A DNA stretch of 64,000 bases from Paenibacillus mendelii (GCF_024498075.1 NZ_JANHOF010000022.1:1-64000); one strand, 5' to 3'. Shown: positions 18,139 to 26,402, numbered from the stretch's first letter. Notes: generated by a model not told the origin, from the letters alone. Program-made: numbers and translations.

Positions 18139-18860
18139 TGAATCACACAGAATCATGGTTTGTAGATTTGCTGCATAAGGAAGGCGTATCATTAACAGAT
18201 CAACAGCTGCAGCAATTTGACCTTTATTATCAACTGTTAGTCGAATGGAACGAGAAAATGAACCTAACAGGAATAACGGAAAGGGAAGCGGTGTACGAGA
18301 AGCATTTCTACGACTCCGTTTCGCTTTCTTTCTTTCTCGACTTGAATAAAGCGATAAGGTTTGCCGATATTGGATCGGGTGCTGGATTCCCCAGCATTCC
18401 GCTCAAAATCTGTTTTCCTCATTTAGAGGTTACAATGGTTGACTCATTGAATAAACGCCTTCATTTTCTGAAGCATGTAATTGAAGCATTGGGCCTGCAG
18501 CAAATGAATTGTGTTCATGGACGGGCTGAAGATATGGCTAGATTGAAGGAGCATCGTGATCAATACGACGTGGTAACAGCACGGGCTGTAGCGCGACTTA
18601 ACATCCTGAACGAACTATGTTTGCCGTTTGTCAGAATAGGTGGTAAGTTTGCGGCGATGAAGGGTGCCGATCCGGCATCAGAAGTAAATGAAGCACAGAA
18701 TAGTTTGATTGAATTGAAGGCAGACGTTCAGAACGTCCATCATTTAACTTTGCCTCATGAGCAATCGGATCGTCACATCGTTATCGTTAACAAGACAGGG
18801 GCGACACCGAAGAAATACCCGCGCAAAGCGGGATTGCCCGGAAAACAACCGATAGTTTGA
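18135..18860 (+). CDS. rsmG: 16S rRNA (guanine(527)-N7)-methyltransferase RsmG
   Basis: The 241-residue SAM-dependent methyltransferase modifies G527 of 16S rRNA. Motif I is ADIGSGAGFPSIPLKI, followed by VDSLNKRLHFL and the ARAVARLNILNEL segment. The ATG overlaps the mnmG stop. The tail KYPRKAGLPGKQPI is typical of the family. Confidence 0.97.
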   Translation: MMNHTESWFVDLLHKEGVSLTDQQLQQFDLYYQLLVEWNEKMNLTGITEREAVYEKHFYDSVSLSFFLDLNKAIRFADIGSGAGFPSIPLKICFPHLEVTMVDSLNKRLHFLKHVIEALGLQQMNCVHGRAEDMARLKEHRDQYDVVTARAVARLNILNELCLPFVRIGGKFAAMKGADPASEVNEAQNSLIELKADVQNVHHLTLPHEQSDRHIVIVNKTGATPKKYPRKAGLPGKQPIV

Positions 18861-18877
18861 TACCAACCAAGGGAGAA

Positions 18878-18893
18878 TGTTCCACGTGAAACA
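18878..18893. promoter_or_regulatory. parS: parS centromere site
   Basis: TGTTCCACGTGAAACA is an exact parS site between rsmG and noc. ParB (Spo0J) nucleates here, spreads, and recruits SMC for origin segregation. Confidence 0.95.
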
Positions 18894-19008
18894 TTTTTCT
18901 TAGTTAAAACATTTAAACTCTCCTTGTCAAGCAGGAAAACGTTTTATAGCCGACGAATTTATATATCGACAATCCTCGGCATTTTGAATTCGGGTGGTAG
19001 TTGACGCG

Positions 19009-19827
19009 ATGAAAGAACAGTTTTCACGATTATTCGGCCTGAGCGACCAGAAAAGCAATCAGGATGAAGTAAAACAGCTCGCGACAGGCGAAATTGACAC
19101 AAGTCCGTATCAGCCTCGCACCGTGTTTGATGATGATCGAATTGATGAGTTATGCCAAACAATTAAGACACATGGGGTCATACAGCCAATTGTCGTACGT
19201 GTTCGGAACGGACGATATGAGATTATTGCAGGCGAACGGCGTTGGCGCGCAGTTAAAAAGTTAGGTTTAGATACTGTCCCTGCAATTGTGAGGGAATTCA
19301 ACGACTCCCAAGCGGCTTCCATAGCACTCATCGAAAATCTTCAACGTGAAGGTTTAACTGCGATCGAAGAGGCTGTAGCTTATCAGAAACTCATTGATTT
19401 ACATCAATTGACGCAAGAAAGTTTGGCTCAGCGTCTAGGTAAAAGTCAATCGACGATTGCCAATAAAATTCGTTTGCTTGGACTTAGCGAACCCGTAAAA
19501 AATGCGTTAATCGAACGCAAAATTACGGAGCGGCATGCAAGAGCGTTGCTTACGCTCGATACGGATGAGCTCCAGTTGAAAGTATTAGAAGATGTTATGA
19601 CGAAGGAACTGAATGTGAAGCAGACCGAGGCTCGCGTCGCGTTCTATAAAGAAGTTGCTTCAGTAAAAAAGTCGCGCCGTATTTCATTTACGAAAGACGT
19701 ACGACTTGCCTTAAATACAATTCGGCAGTCCATTGATATGGTATCAGGCTCTGGATTGCAGATCAAAACAGACGAGAAGGACCATGAGGACCATTACGAA
19801 ATTGTCATTCGTATTCCGAAGCGGTAG
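19009..19827 (+). CDS. noc: Nucleoid occlusion protein Noc
   Basis: This ParB-family CTP-dependent DNA clamp protects the nucleoid from division septa. It has the N-terminal segment MKEQFSRLFGL resembling the membrane-targeting helix of Bacillus Noc, the ParB domain (PYQPRTVFDDDRI, GERRWRAVKKLG, LIENLQREGLTAIEEA), a helix-turn-helix (LAQRLGKSQSTIANKIRLL) and a C-terminal dimer domain. The ATG at 19009 is chosen for that N-terminus; a GTG five codons upstream is in frame. Noc rather than ParB is assigned from gene order after rsmG and the N-terminus. Confidence 0.9.
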   Translation: MKEQFSRLFGLSDQKSNQDEVKQLATGEIDTSPYQPRTVFDDDRIDELCQTIKTHGVIQPIVVRVRNGRYEIIAGERRWRAVKKLGLDTVPAIVREFNDSQAASIALIENLQREGLTAIEEAVAYQKLIDLHQLTQESLAQRLGKSQSTIANKIRLLGLSEPVKNALIERKITERHARALLTLDTDELQLKVLEDVMTKELNVKQTEARVAFYKEVASVKKSRRISFTKDVRLALNTIRQSIDMVSGSGLQIKTDEKDHEDHYEIVIRIPKR

Positions 19828-20205
19828 ATGACTTCCGTAGACGATTGCGATCGTCGAATTATTCGTTTCTATTAATATTCTTTCATTAATTGGCGAATGT
19901 CGCTTGAACGTGAGAAGATAGATGCGTAATGCTATTGATTTACATCATATGTCCTTTTGACGAAACTTCGAGCCGTCCGTAACCGGGACGGCATCGCCTT
20001 TTTCTAGAAAACATGTGCTAATTACTATAAATAGATTCAGATTAGTATGGCTTATTCGGATCTCAAGTTACAAGCTAATCTTACTTTGGTGAACGCAAAA
20101 CAAGGTATGTTCAAGATCTCGCTTTACTCGCCGTTACATAAAGCACGTCAGACGTACTTTTTCGAGCGGAGTTCAACAAGCTATCTACATTAGAGGTGAA
20201 CGGGT
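19828..20205. other. Intergenic region between noc and parA
   Basis: This 378-base gap holds one terminator (19972-20003) and otherwise AT-rich sequence with no recognised gene. No clear promoter for parA was found, although one must lie here if the terminator is efficient. Confidence 0.5.
19972..20003 (+). terminator. Terminator after noc
   Basis: GCCGTCC (19972-19978) pairs with GGACGGC (19986-19992), followed by ATCGCCTTTTTC. Confidence 0.7.
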
Positions 20206-20979
20206 TTGTCTAAAACGATTGCGATAACGAACCAGAAGGGCGGCGTTGGCAAAACAACAACGTCTGTCAATCTCGGTGCTTGCCTCGCGTCTCTCGGTAA
20301 AAAAGTGCTTCTCGTCGATATAGACCCTCAAGGGAATACGACGAGCGGAATCGGCATTAATAAAGCAGATGTGGCGCATTGTATCTACGATGTGCTCATT
20401 AATGACGTTCACCCGAAGGATGCGACAGTGCCGACCAATATAGAGGGACTCTATATGATTCCGGCTACGATTCAACTCGCCGGGGCGGAAATCGAGCTCG
20501 TACCCACGATTTCTCGTGAACAAAGACTGAAGAAGTCGCTCCAGCTCGTTAAAAGTCAATATGATTACATCCTGATCGATTGTCCGCCATCCCTGGGCAT
20601 TCTGACGATTAACTCCCTGACAGCTTCCGATTCCGTAATTATACCGATTCAATGCGAGTATTACGCACTAGAAGGTTTGAGCCAACTGCTTAACACAGTG
20701 CGTCTCGTTCAGAAGCATTTAAACACGAGTCTTCAAATTGAAGGCGTGCTCTTAACGATGTTCGATGCACGTACCAATTTGGGTATTCAAGTTATAGAAG
20801 AGGTTAAAAAGTATTTCCAACAAAAAGTATATCAAACGATAATACCGCGCAATGTTCGGTTGAGCGAAGCGCCATCCCATGGACAATCCATTATTACGTA
20901 CGATCCAAGATCTAAAGGAGCCGAGGTTTATCTCGAGCTCGCAAAGGAAGTGATCACATATGAGCAAGCGGCTAGGTAG
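20206..20979 (+). CDS. parA: Chromosome partitioning ATPase ParA (Soj)
   Basis: The 257-residue MinD/ParA ATPase has the deviant Walker A KGGVGKTT at residues 11-18, DIDPQGN, and Walker B-like YILIDCPPSLG. It binds DNA as an ATP dimer and, with ParB at parS, drives origin segregation and modulates DnaA. It begins with TTG after AGAGGTGA. The last 20 bases overlap parB. Confidence 0.97.
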   Translation: MSKTIAITNQKGGVGKTTTSVNLGACLASLGKKVLLVDIDPQGNTTSGIGINKADVAHCIYDVLINDVHPKDATVPTNIEGLYMIPATIQLAGAEIELVPTISREQRLKKSLQLVKSQYDYILIDCPPSLGILTINSLTASDSVIIPIQCEYYALEGLSQLLNTVRLVQKHLNTSLQIEGVLLTMFDARTNLGIQVIEEVKKYFQQKVYQTIIPRNVRLSEAPSHGQSIITYDPRSKGAEVYLELAKEVITYEQAAR

Positions 20980-21808
20980 AGGACTTGATGCGCTTATTCC
21001 GTCGCTTTCTGTAAATGAAGATGATAAGGTGGTTGAAGTATCTCTCAGCCAGCTCCGCCCGAACCCGTATCAACCGCGTAAATCGTTCGATGATGATGCC
21101 ATTCGTGAACTCGCTGAATCCATTAAGCAGCATGGCGTCATTCAACCGATTATCGTTAGAACGGTATTGAAGGGGTTTGAAATTATAGCGGGTGAACGCC
21201 GATTCCGTGCCTCCCAGCTATGTGGCAACCCGACTATACCGGCTGTTGTTCGTAATTTCTCGGATCAGCAAGTCATGGAAATTGCGTTGATCGAGAATCT
21301 GCAGCGTGAAGATTTGAATGCAATTGAGCTTGCGTTTGCATATCAAGCATTAATGGATAAATTTGATCTGACGCAAGAGGAATTATCGATGAAGGTGGGT
21401 AAGTCGAGATCCCACATTGCGAACTTCCTGCGGCTTCTATCATTGCCGGAACAGATTAAGGAAAATGTTTCACGTGGAACATTATCGATGGGGCATGCCA
21501 GAGCCCTAGTCGGTGTAAAAGAAGATTCGCGTAAAAAAGAACTAGCCGAGCAGACCATGGTAAACGAGTGGAGTGTGCGGGATCTAGAAGAAGCGATTCA
21601 GAAGCTGGATCAGAAGCTACCTCTCAAAACAAAGCCATCTGCCAAGAAACGCGATCCATATATGGAGCAAGTAGAGGAAACGCTGCGTGATAAGTTCAAA
21701 ACAACTGTGAAAATTAAACAGCAGAAAGATAAAGGTCGAATTGAACTTCTTTATTATAATAAGCAGGACTTGGAACGACTGTTGGAGCTGCTACAGCAAA
21801 TGGCCTAA
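20960..21808 (+). CDS. parB: Chromosome partitioning protein ParB (Spo0J)
   Basis: The 282-residue CTPase clamp has the ParB/Srx domain with PYQPRKSFDDDAI, GERRFRASQLCG and ENLQREDLNAIELA, a helix-turn-helix (LSMKVGKSRSHIANFLRLL), and a C-terminal dimer domain. It overlaps parA by 20 bases. A parS site lies inside its own coding sequence, as in Bacillus subtilis spo0J. Confidence 0.97.
   Translation: MSKRLGRGLDALIPSLSVNEDDKVVEVSLSQLRPNPYQPRKSFDDDAIRELAESIKQHGVIQPIIVRTVLKGFEIIAGERRFRASQLCGNPTIPAVVRNFSDQQVMEIALIENLQREDLNAIELAFAYQALMDKFDLTQEELSMKVGKSRSHIANFLRLLSLPEQIKENVSRGTLSMGHARALVGVKEDSRKKELAEQTMVNEWSVRDLEEAIQKLDQKLPLKTKPSAKKRDPYMEQVEETLRDKFKTTVKIKQQKDKGRIELLYYNKQDLERLLELLQQMA
21466..21481. 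promoter_or_regulatory. parS: parS centromere site inside parB
   Basis: TGTTTCACGTGGAACA is the exact reverse complement of the parS site at 18878, embedded in parB codons. Confidence 0.95.
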
Positions 21809-21830
21809 TTAAATAGAAGAGATAAACAAT

Positions 21831-21883
21831 ATAGCATACCCGAGCGTCATCGTTAAGGTGAAGATGACGCTCGGGTATGCTAT
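21831..21883. terminator. Perfect 21-base inverted repeat after parB
   Basis: The arms 21831-21851 and 21863-21883 are perfect complements (ATAGCATACCCGAGCGTCATC in the left arm) with an 11-base loop. It is positioned as a parB terminator, but no proper T-run follows on either strand (TATTGAG on plus). Confidence 0.65.
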
Positions 21884-21941
21884 TATTGAGATAACGGCAA
21901 ATGAGACTTTTTAGGAAAAACAAAGGAAAGGGGGGAGTCGC

Positions 21942-23117
21942 TTGGAACGGGTTCATGATACACCGAGTGTCATTTATTTGGATCATGCTGCGACATCTTG
22001 GCCCAAGCCGCCGAGTGTCATGGAAGCGGTGGTGAACGCGATGGAACATGATGCGGCTAACCCTGGGCGAGGCAGCCATCAAATGGCGGTGCGTGCCAGT
22101 CGGATTCTATTCGATACAAGGAAACAGCTGGGCAAACTGTTTCGTATCTCTAATCCGAATGATATAGCTTTCACATTAAACACAACAATGGGTTTGAATA
22201 TGGCCATCAAAGGCATTCTGCTGCCTGGCGATCACGTGATAGCGACAGCGGTGGAGCACAATTCAGTGCGGCGGCCGTTGGAATATCTGAAACAATCAGC
22301 GGGAATTGAGGTTACTTATCTGGATACGGATGAACAGGGTCACCTTGACTCCAAACGGGTGGAAGAGGCCATTCAGCCTAATACAAAGCTGGTCGTTGTT
22401 AATCACAGTTCCAATCTTCTTGGCTCAATCCTTCCTATAGCGGACATCGGTTCTATTACAAGGAAACACGGCATAAAGCTGCTGGTGGACGCAGCCCAGT
22501 CGGCAGGAGTTTCTGAGATAGACGTGGAGGCCATGGGGATTGATCTGCTGGCTTTTCCGGGGCACAAAGGTCTTCTGGGTTCGCAGGGGACAGGAGGGCT
22601 TTATATCCACCCTCAGATCGATCTGGTTCCGCTGCTCCATGGTGGAACAGGGAGTCAATCGGAATCTGCAGAACAACCAAATGTACGTCCAGATCGTTAT
22701 GAAGCAGGGACGCAAAATACGCCGGGTCTAGCTGGATTGAAAGCCGGTGTTCAATACGTCCTGCATGAGACACCTCGAAAAATCCATACTAAGGAGTGGG
22801 GACTCACGCAGCGGTTGATGGAAGGCTTGCTAGCGGTTGACGGCGTGCGCATACTAGGTCCGAGCCTAGGTCGGGATCGAACAGGTATTGTTTCATTTAT
22901 CATTCAAGGTGTAGATCCTTCGGAGGCAGCCTTTATCTTGGATCAGCACTACCACATCGCTGTCCGATCTGGATTTCATTGTACACCTTTAGCGCATGGG
23001 ATGGTCGGAACGCTTGAAACTGGAGCAATACGTGCCAGTGTAGGTTGCTTTACGGTGGATAAGGAAGTGGACGCTCTTATTGAAGCAGTCAAAGAAATTA
23101 AACGACATTATAGCTAA
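21942..23117 (+). CDS. Cysteine desulfurase family protein (class V aminotransferase)
   Basis: The 391-residue PLP enzyme begins IYLDHAATSWPKPPSVMEAV. The PLP lysine lies in FPGHKGLLGSQGTGGLY and a candidate catalytic cysteine in RSGFHCTPLAH. It most resembles the EF2568-type cysteine desulfurase family, rather than IscS or SufS. Such enzymes release sulfur or selenium from cysteine or selenocysteine; the acceptor is unknown. It starts with TTG after an AAAGGGGGGAG-like site. A DUF3343 gene about 1.3 kb downstream belongs to a family described as Se/S carrier-like, hinting at a link. Confidence 0.85.
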   Translation: MERVHDTPSVIYLDHAATSWPKPPSVMEAVVNAMEHDAANPGRGSHQMAVRASRILFDTRKQLGKLFRISNPNDIAFTLNTTMGLNMAIKGILLPGDHVIATAVEHNSVRRPLEYLKQSAGIEVTYLDTDEQGHLDSKRVEEAIQPNTKLVVVNHSSNLLGSILPIADIGSITRKHGIKLLVDAAQSAGVSEIDVEAMGIDLLAFPGHKGLLGSQGTGGLYIHPQIDLVPLLHGGTGSQSESAEQPNVRPDRYEAGTQNTPGLAGLKAGVQYVLHETPRKIHTKEWGLTQRLMEGLLAVDGVRILGPSLGRDRTGIVSFIIQGVDPSEAAFILDQHYHIAVRSGFHCTPLAHGMVGTLETGAIRASVGCFTVDKEVDALIEAVKEIKRHYS

Positions 23118-23148
23118 CGGGCTTTAATGGGGGAGAGAAACGAACAAA

Positions 23149-23640
23149 ATGAATCAAATCGACCTGCGGCCAATGGACTTGGTGACCATTGCCTTACTCC
23201 TTGTTACACTATTATTGTTAATTCGCACTTTTGTTCTCGGCGGGAAATTGAAGCGGCTTCGAAAAAGCTACACGCGATTCATGAGTGGAACGGAAGTTGA
23301 GGATTTGGAGCATATTATTGTAGGATTGAAGGAACGCCTCCATACTCAGGAACAAAACTATGCCGTGCTGATGGAGGGCATGGAACAAATCGCGCGAACG
23401 CTTCGAACGAAAAAAGGAAACATCGGCATTCACCGCTATAACCCGTTCGCGGATAGTGGGAGTGACTTAAGCTTCTCACTTGCGATCGTGAATGATGTTG
23501 AGGACGGTTTAGTGCTTAGCGGTCTTCACAGCAGGGATCAAACGTACGTCTACGCCAAACCGGTAAAGAAGGGCGAGTCGGAGTATGCGCTAACCCAGGA
23601 AGAACGCAAGGCGATTAGTCTTGCGTCGCAGCGGGAATAG
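23149..23640 (+). CDS. DUF4446 family membrane-anchored protein
   Basis: The 163-residue protein has one N-terminal membrane helix (about 10-30, LVTIALLLVTLLLLIRTFVL), a basic and coiled region, then a compact domain with RYNPFADSGSDLSFSLAIVN and a GLVLSGLHSRDQTYVYAKPV segment. These are hallmarks of DUF4446, which has no known function. It follows the desulfurase gene by 31 bases. Its 3' end overlaps the convergent yyaC by 26 bases. Confidence 0.85.
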   Translation: MNQIDLRPMDLVTIALLLVTLLLLIRTFVLGGKLKRLRKSYTRFMSGTEVEDLEHIIVGLKERLHTQEQNYAVLMEGMEQIARTLRTKKGNIGIHRYNPFADSGSDLSFSLAIVNDVEDGLVLSGLHSRDQTYVYAKPVKKGESEYALTQEERKAISLASQRE

Positions 23641-24205
23641 CGGGTCTGAGACTTTTCGCAACGGCAGAGAACAAGCTATGCGCAATAATGTCGGCCATAC
23701 GGATAACCAGATGGAGTCGAGTATTCTGCAGCACGAAATATTCCATAAAACCGCCGACATTGACGATTCCCGTAATATGTATATCGCCTACGGGAGGGAG
23801 TTCCTTGTTAACACCGGCGCCGGGTTTGACAGGACCGGAACCGACTTGAATGCTTCCTACGCTCGCGACTTGACCTAGGCATGCGTCGATCCCGATTACG
23901 AAGGGCTTCCGGATATGCTTGCTTATATGCTGAAGCGTTTCATCCAAGTTCATGGCATGGACGGGTTCCTCCAGCGTTCCGTAAAGCTCGAAGAAGGGAC
24001 TGCGGTATTTACTCAAATTAGTGCCGACAAGGGGACCAAGCGCATCGCCTGTAGAACGATCCGTACCGACACAAACAATGACTAGCCTGGCATCTGCAGG
24101 GATATTGCTTAACAGGTAGGTAAGGCGATTAATGAGCAAACCAGTCACATTGGGTTCCGTGTAGGGTACTTTCAAGGGCGTTTCTTTCGCTCCAGCTAAT
24201 CTCAT
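23615..24205 (-). CDS. yyaC: Spore protein YyaC, Gpr-like
   Basis: The 196-residue protein contains VCVGTDRSTGDALGPLVG and FVIGIDACLG, hallmarks of YyaC, a sporulation protein with a fold like germination protease. The ATG at 24205 follows GGAGGGG; a TTG start 11 codons upstream is in frame but has no better site. It stands alone on the minus strand among plus-strand genes, as yyaC does near parB in Bacillus subtilis. Confidence 0.88.
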   Translation of the reverse strand: MRLAGAKETPLKVPYTEPNVTGLLINRLTYLLSNIPADARLVIVCVGTDRSTGDALGPLVGTNLSKYRSPFFELYGTLEEPVHAMNLDETLQHISKHIRKPFVIGIDACLGQVASVGSIQVGSGPVKPGAGVNKELPPVGDIHITGIVNVGGFMEYFVLQNTRLHLVIRMADIIAHSLFSAVAKSLRPAIPAATQD

Positions 24206-24398
24206 TAAATCCCCTCCCGCCTTGGTTACAAAAGGCAATGCTTTCTCTCAGAAATAAGATGTTCTCATGAATCTCTCATTTGTTAGGGCTGCCATGCTGG
24301 AATAGGTTTCGTTACTAGCTAGTATATGGATCGGACAACCATTTTATACTTGCCGGTACCGTAATAAAACGATTAATGATGATGAAGGAGGAGCGGCG

Positions 24399-24641
24399 GT
24401 GTTGATAGCATTCGATTCGACGCAGCAAGCCCTCCGGGCAGAAATGCTGCTAGAGTATGCGGATATTGAGATAGATATATGTCCAACCCCAAAGGAAATA
24501 ACAGCTGGGTGTGCACTCTCTATCCATTTTCCAGAGGAAGATTTACAAACGGTCCAGGAAGTGATCGTGAATGAAAAGGTGGAAGTCCGCGGCATTTTTC
24601 AGCTCCGTGATGGTGGGGGTTACGAGCTTGTAGAGGGATAA
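24399..24641 (+). CDS. DUF3343 domain protein, putative Se/S carrier-like
   Basis: The 80-residue protein reads LIAFDSTQQALRAEMLLEYA, then a PTPKEITAGCALSIHF segment with a single cysteine. DUF3343 proteins are described as putative selenium/sulfur carriers. The start is GTG after AGGAGGAG. It lies 25 bases before the DUF951 gene. Confidence 0.8.
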   Translation: MLIAFDSTQQALRAEMLLEYADIEIDICPTPKEITAGCALSIHFPEEDLQTVQEVIVNEKVEVRGIFQLRDGGGYELVEG

Positions 24642-24666
24642 AACTGTAGGAGAGGAGAGGATCGGT

Positions 24667-24897
24667 GTGGAACGCAAGCAGTTTGAGCTAGGGGACATCG
24701 TACAGATGAAGAAACCCCATCCATGCGGGGCGAATGAAATGGAGATCATCCGAATGGGGATGGACATAAGAATCAAATGTGTTGGTTGCAAGCATAGCGT
24801 GCTCATACCGAGAGCGAAATTCGAGAAAAACATGAAAAAAGTGCTCCGATCTAATGCGTCAAATCTGGATGCAGCTGAGGGCAATATGGAAGCTTAA
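24667..24897 (+). CDS. DUF951 family protein (YyzM-like)
   Basis: The 76-residue protein starts with GTG after GGAGAGGAG. It carries the family pattern KKPHPCGANEMEIIRMGMDI followed by CVGCKHSVLIPR, giving a CxxC plus an upstream HPC that could bind zinc. DUF951 (yyzM in Bacillus) is conserved next to parB-rpsF in Bacillota; no function is established. Confidence 0.88.
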   Translation: MERKQFELGDIVQMKKPHPCGANEMEIIRMGMDIRIKCVGCKHSVLIPRAKFEKNMKKVLRSNASNLDAAEGNMEA

Positions 24898-24914
24898 ATT
24901 TTTTTGAAAAATGC

Positions 24915-24943
24915 TTGCATTCTGACAAGCTGCATGATAAGAT
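24915..24943 (+). promoter_or_regulatory. tRNA-Ser promoter
   Basis: TTGCAT (24915-24920) and TAAGAT (24938-24943) are 17 bases apart, ending 19 bases before the tRNA. Confidence 0.5.
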
Positions 24944-24961
24944 AATTTTTGCTGACGGAAT

Positions 24962-25052
24962 GGAAAGGTACCCAAGAGGCCCAAGGGGGCTGACTCGAAA
25001 TCAGCTAGGCGTGTCACAGCGTGCGTGGGTTCGAATCCCACCCTTTCCGCCA
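24962..25052 (+). tRNA. tRNA-Ser (anticodon CGA)
   Basis: The acceptor stem GGAAAGG (24962-24968) pairs with CCTTTCC (25042-25048), followed by G and an encoded CCA (25050-25052). The anticodon arm GCTGA-CTCGAAA-TCAGC gives anticodon CGA. The long variable arm between TCAGC and GTGGG, and the T-loop TTCGAAT, fit a class II serine tRNA reading UCG. Confidence 0.97.
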
Positions 25053-25065
25053 TACATACAATTCA

Positions 25066-25091
25066 AGCGACTCCATTGGAGTCGCTTTTTT
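25066..25091 (+). terminator. Terminator after tRNA-Ser
   Basis: AGCGACTCC, loop ATT, GGAGTCGCT, then TTTTT: a perfect nine-base stem with a T-run. Confidence 0.92.
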
Positions 25092-25690
25092 GATGTAGAT
25101 TTCTACAATCACAGGGTAAGATGTAGACTGACGGGCAGGGTTGTTAGTGGGAAAATAATGAGGTGCAGGCAGTTAGACAGATAGATGGGTGAGCCAATAC
25201 GGCACGAGCAACTTTTTCTTTGTAACCAAGATCTATAATTCGATGATAACCTTCGAGTTCGTTCGCGGCGGTGCTGAAACAACCTTGGTCGGCGGCGATC
25301 CAGGGACTGTGGCCGAGCGGATGCCGTTGTCTGTATGCCACTCTGAACGGAAGCCGGCTATCCGCCTTCCTTCATCTGAGGAGAGTGTGTAGTACTTACG
25401 GAGGACATAAGAAAAGGGCTCTTGCGAGCCCCCTCTGACGGTGGATGATCGAATTTGTAATCAGTCTTCACTGCTGCTCGTAAGAAATGTCGGTTCATCG
25501 CTTTTACCCGATGTGCGTGTGTTGCAGACACTAGTCTTTGGCACAACCCCTCGCTTCTTCTTTATGCTTTAGTGGACAAAATCACCATTGCGGCCCTTGC
25601 TCCATACGGTTCAATGGAACCACACCTCTCTTCACACCGTCACGAAATATAATGCTCATGGATCCAGAGGATTATTCATGGACCATCAAA
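25092..25690. other. Gene-poor stretch between tRNA-Ser and the yjzC-like gene
   Basis: About 600 bases show no convincing gene on either strand. Short open frames here lack ribosome sites and family resemblance. The only structured element is the minus-strand hairpin at 25412-25431. The stretch may be the residue of lost DNA next to the tRNA, but no integrase, repeat or attachment site was seen. Confidence 0.5.
25412..25431 (-). terminator. Terminator, probably for the yjzC-like gene
   Basis: On the minus strand GGGCTC-GCAA-GAGCCC is followed by TTTTC. It lies 260 bases beyond the yjzC-like stop. Confidence 0.5.
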
Positions 25691-25870
25691 TTAATTCAGC
25701 TTCTTCCATTTGCGGTCACTATTTGATGTGCGAGGGAAACGCTCGCCCTTACTTAAATGCACTTTCTTGGGATTATTAATACCCATATGAAAAGAAGCTT
25801 CGCCGATCTCGATGTAGGTGCCATCATTCGGCGCGCGGTCGCCAGGTCTGAATTCTGTCCATTCGCCCAC
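25691..25870 (-). CDS. YjzC family small protein
   Basis: The 59-residue protein has the YjzC pattern: EFRPGDRAPNDGTYIEIGE, then LSKGERFPRTSNSDRKWK. The family occurs in spore-forming Bacillota and has no established role. The GTG at 25870 is chosen because an ideal AAGGAGGT lies seven bases upstream and the family N-terminus begins here; an ATG further upstream would add 13 unrelated residues. Confidence 0.8.
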   Translation of the reverse strand: MGEWTEFRPGDRAPNDGTYIEIGEASFHMGINNPKKVHLSKGERFPRTSNSDRKWKKLN

Positions 25871-26009
25871 ATTCTCCACCTCCTTCGCGTTCCTGTAAGG
25901 TCCGACCATCCATGATTATAAGGTGATGGTCACATCCGATGTATAGTGTGTGTCCATTGAAACCGAATCATGAACGCCAGAATGAGGATGAACCACACAG
26001 ACATTGCAC

Positions 26010-26038
26010 TTGTCAGAGCCTATTCACTTTGGTATAGT
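26010..26038 (+). promoter_or_regulatory. rpsF-ssb-rpsR promoter
   Basis: TTGTCA (26010-26015), 17 bases, then TATAGT (26033-26038), about 80 bases upstream of rpsF. Confidence 0.8.
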
Positions 26039-26048
26039 AATATGGTAT

Positions 26049-26107
26049 GCGAGAATTAAACTCGCTCCTTGCTCCCTTTTTTCAGGGGGCCGCTAGTCCA
26101 AGAGGAG
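26049..26107 (+). promoter_or_regulatory. Putative S6:S18-binding mRNA leader
   Basis: A hairpin GCGAG/CTCGC (26049-26065) is followed by a structure in which CTCCTTG (26065-26071) pairs with CAAGAGGAG (26099-26107, one bulged A). CTCCC (26072-26076) faces GGGGG (26085-26089), leaving CCG (26090-26092) unpaired. An unpaired CCG above a stem that captures the ribosome site is the hallmark of the leader bound by the S6:S18 complex for autoregulation. The pairing was made by eye. Confidence 0.55.
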
Positions 26108-26117
26108 GTGAATCAGA

Positions 26118-26402
26118 ATGCGCAAATATGAAGTGATGTACATTATTCGTCCGGACGTGGAACAAGAAACGGTGCAAGCCGTAACTGATAAGTTCCAAGG
26201 CATCATCTCCAACGGCGGAGAAGTCACGAAGCATGACGTGATCGGTAAACGCCGCCTTGCGTATGAGATCAACAAGCATCGCGACGGTCATTACGTACTC
26301 GTTCATTTCAACGCTACGCCAGAAGTTGTAGCTGAACTTGATCGCGTAATGAAGATTACGGATGAAATTATCCGTTTCTTAGTCGTTAAAGACGTTGCTT
26401 AG
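26118..26402 (+). CDS. rpsF: 30S ribosomal protein S6
   Basis: The 94-residue protein starts MRKYEVMYIIRPDVEQETVQ and contains the conserved GKRRLAYEINKHRDGHYVL segment. S6 binds S18 on the small subunit platform. It is the first gene of rpsF-ssb-rpsR, with AGGAGGTGA nine bases before the ATG. Confidence 0.98.
   Translation: MRKYEVMYIIRPDVEQETVQAVTDKFQGIISNGGEVTKHDVIGKRRLAYEINKHRDGHYVLVHFNATPEVVAELDRVMKITDEIIRFLVVKDVA

Noticed and set aside
19009..19827. Noc-binding site (ATTTCCCGGGAAAT) near noc
   Set aside because: No match was found by eye, so Noc is called from gene order and domains only.
25538..25779. Two overlapping plus-strand frames opposite the yjzC-like gene
   Set aside because: No ribosome site, no family match, and the minus-strand gene is better supported.
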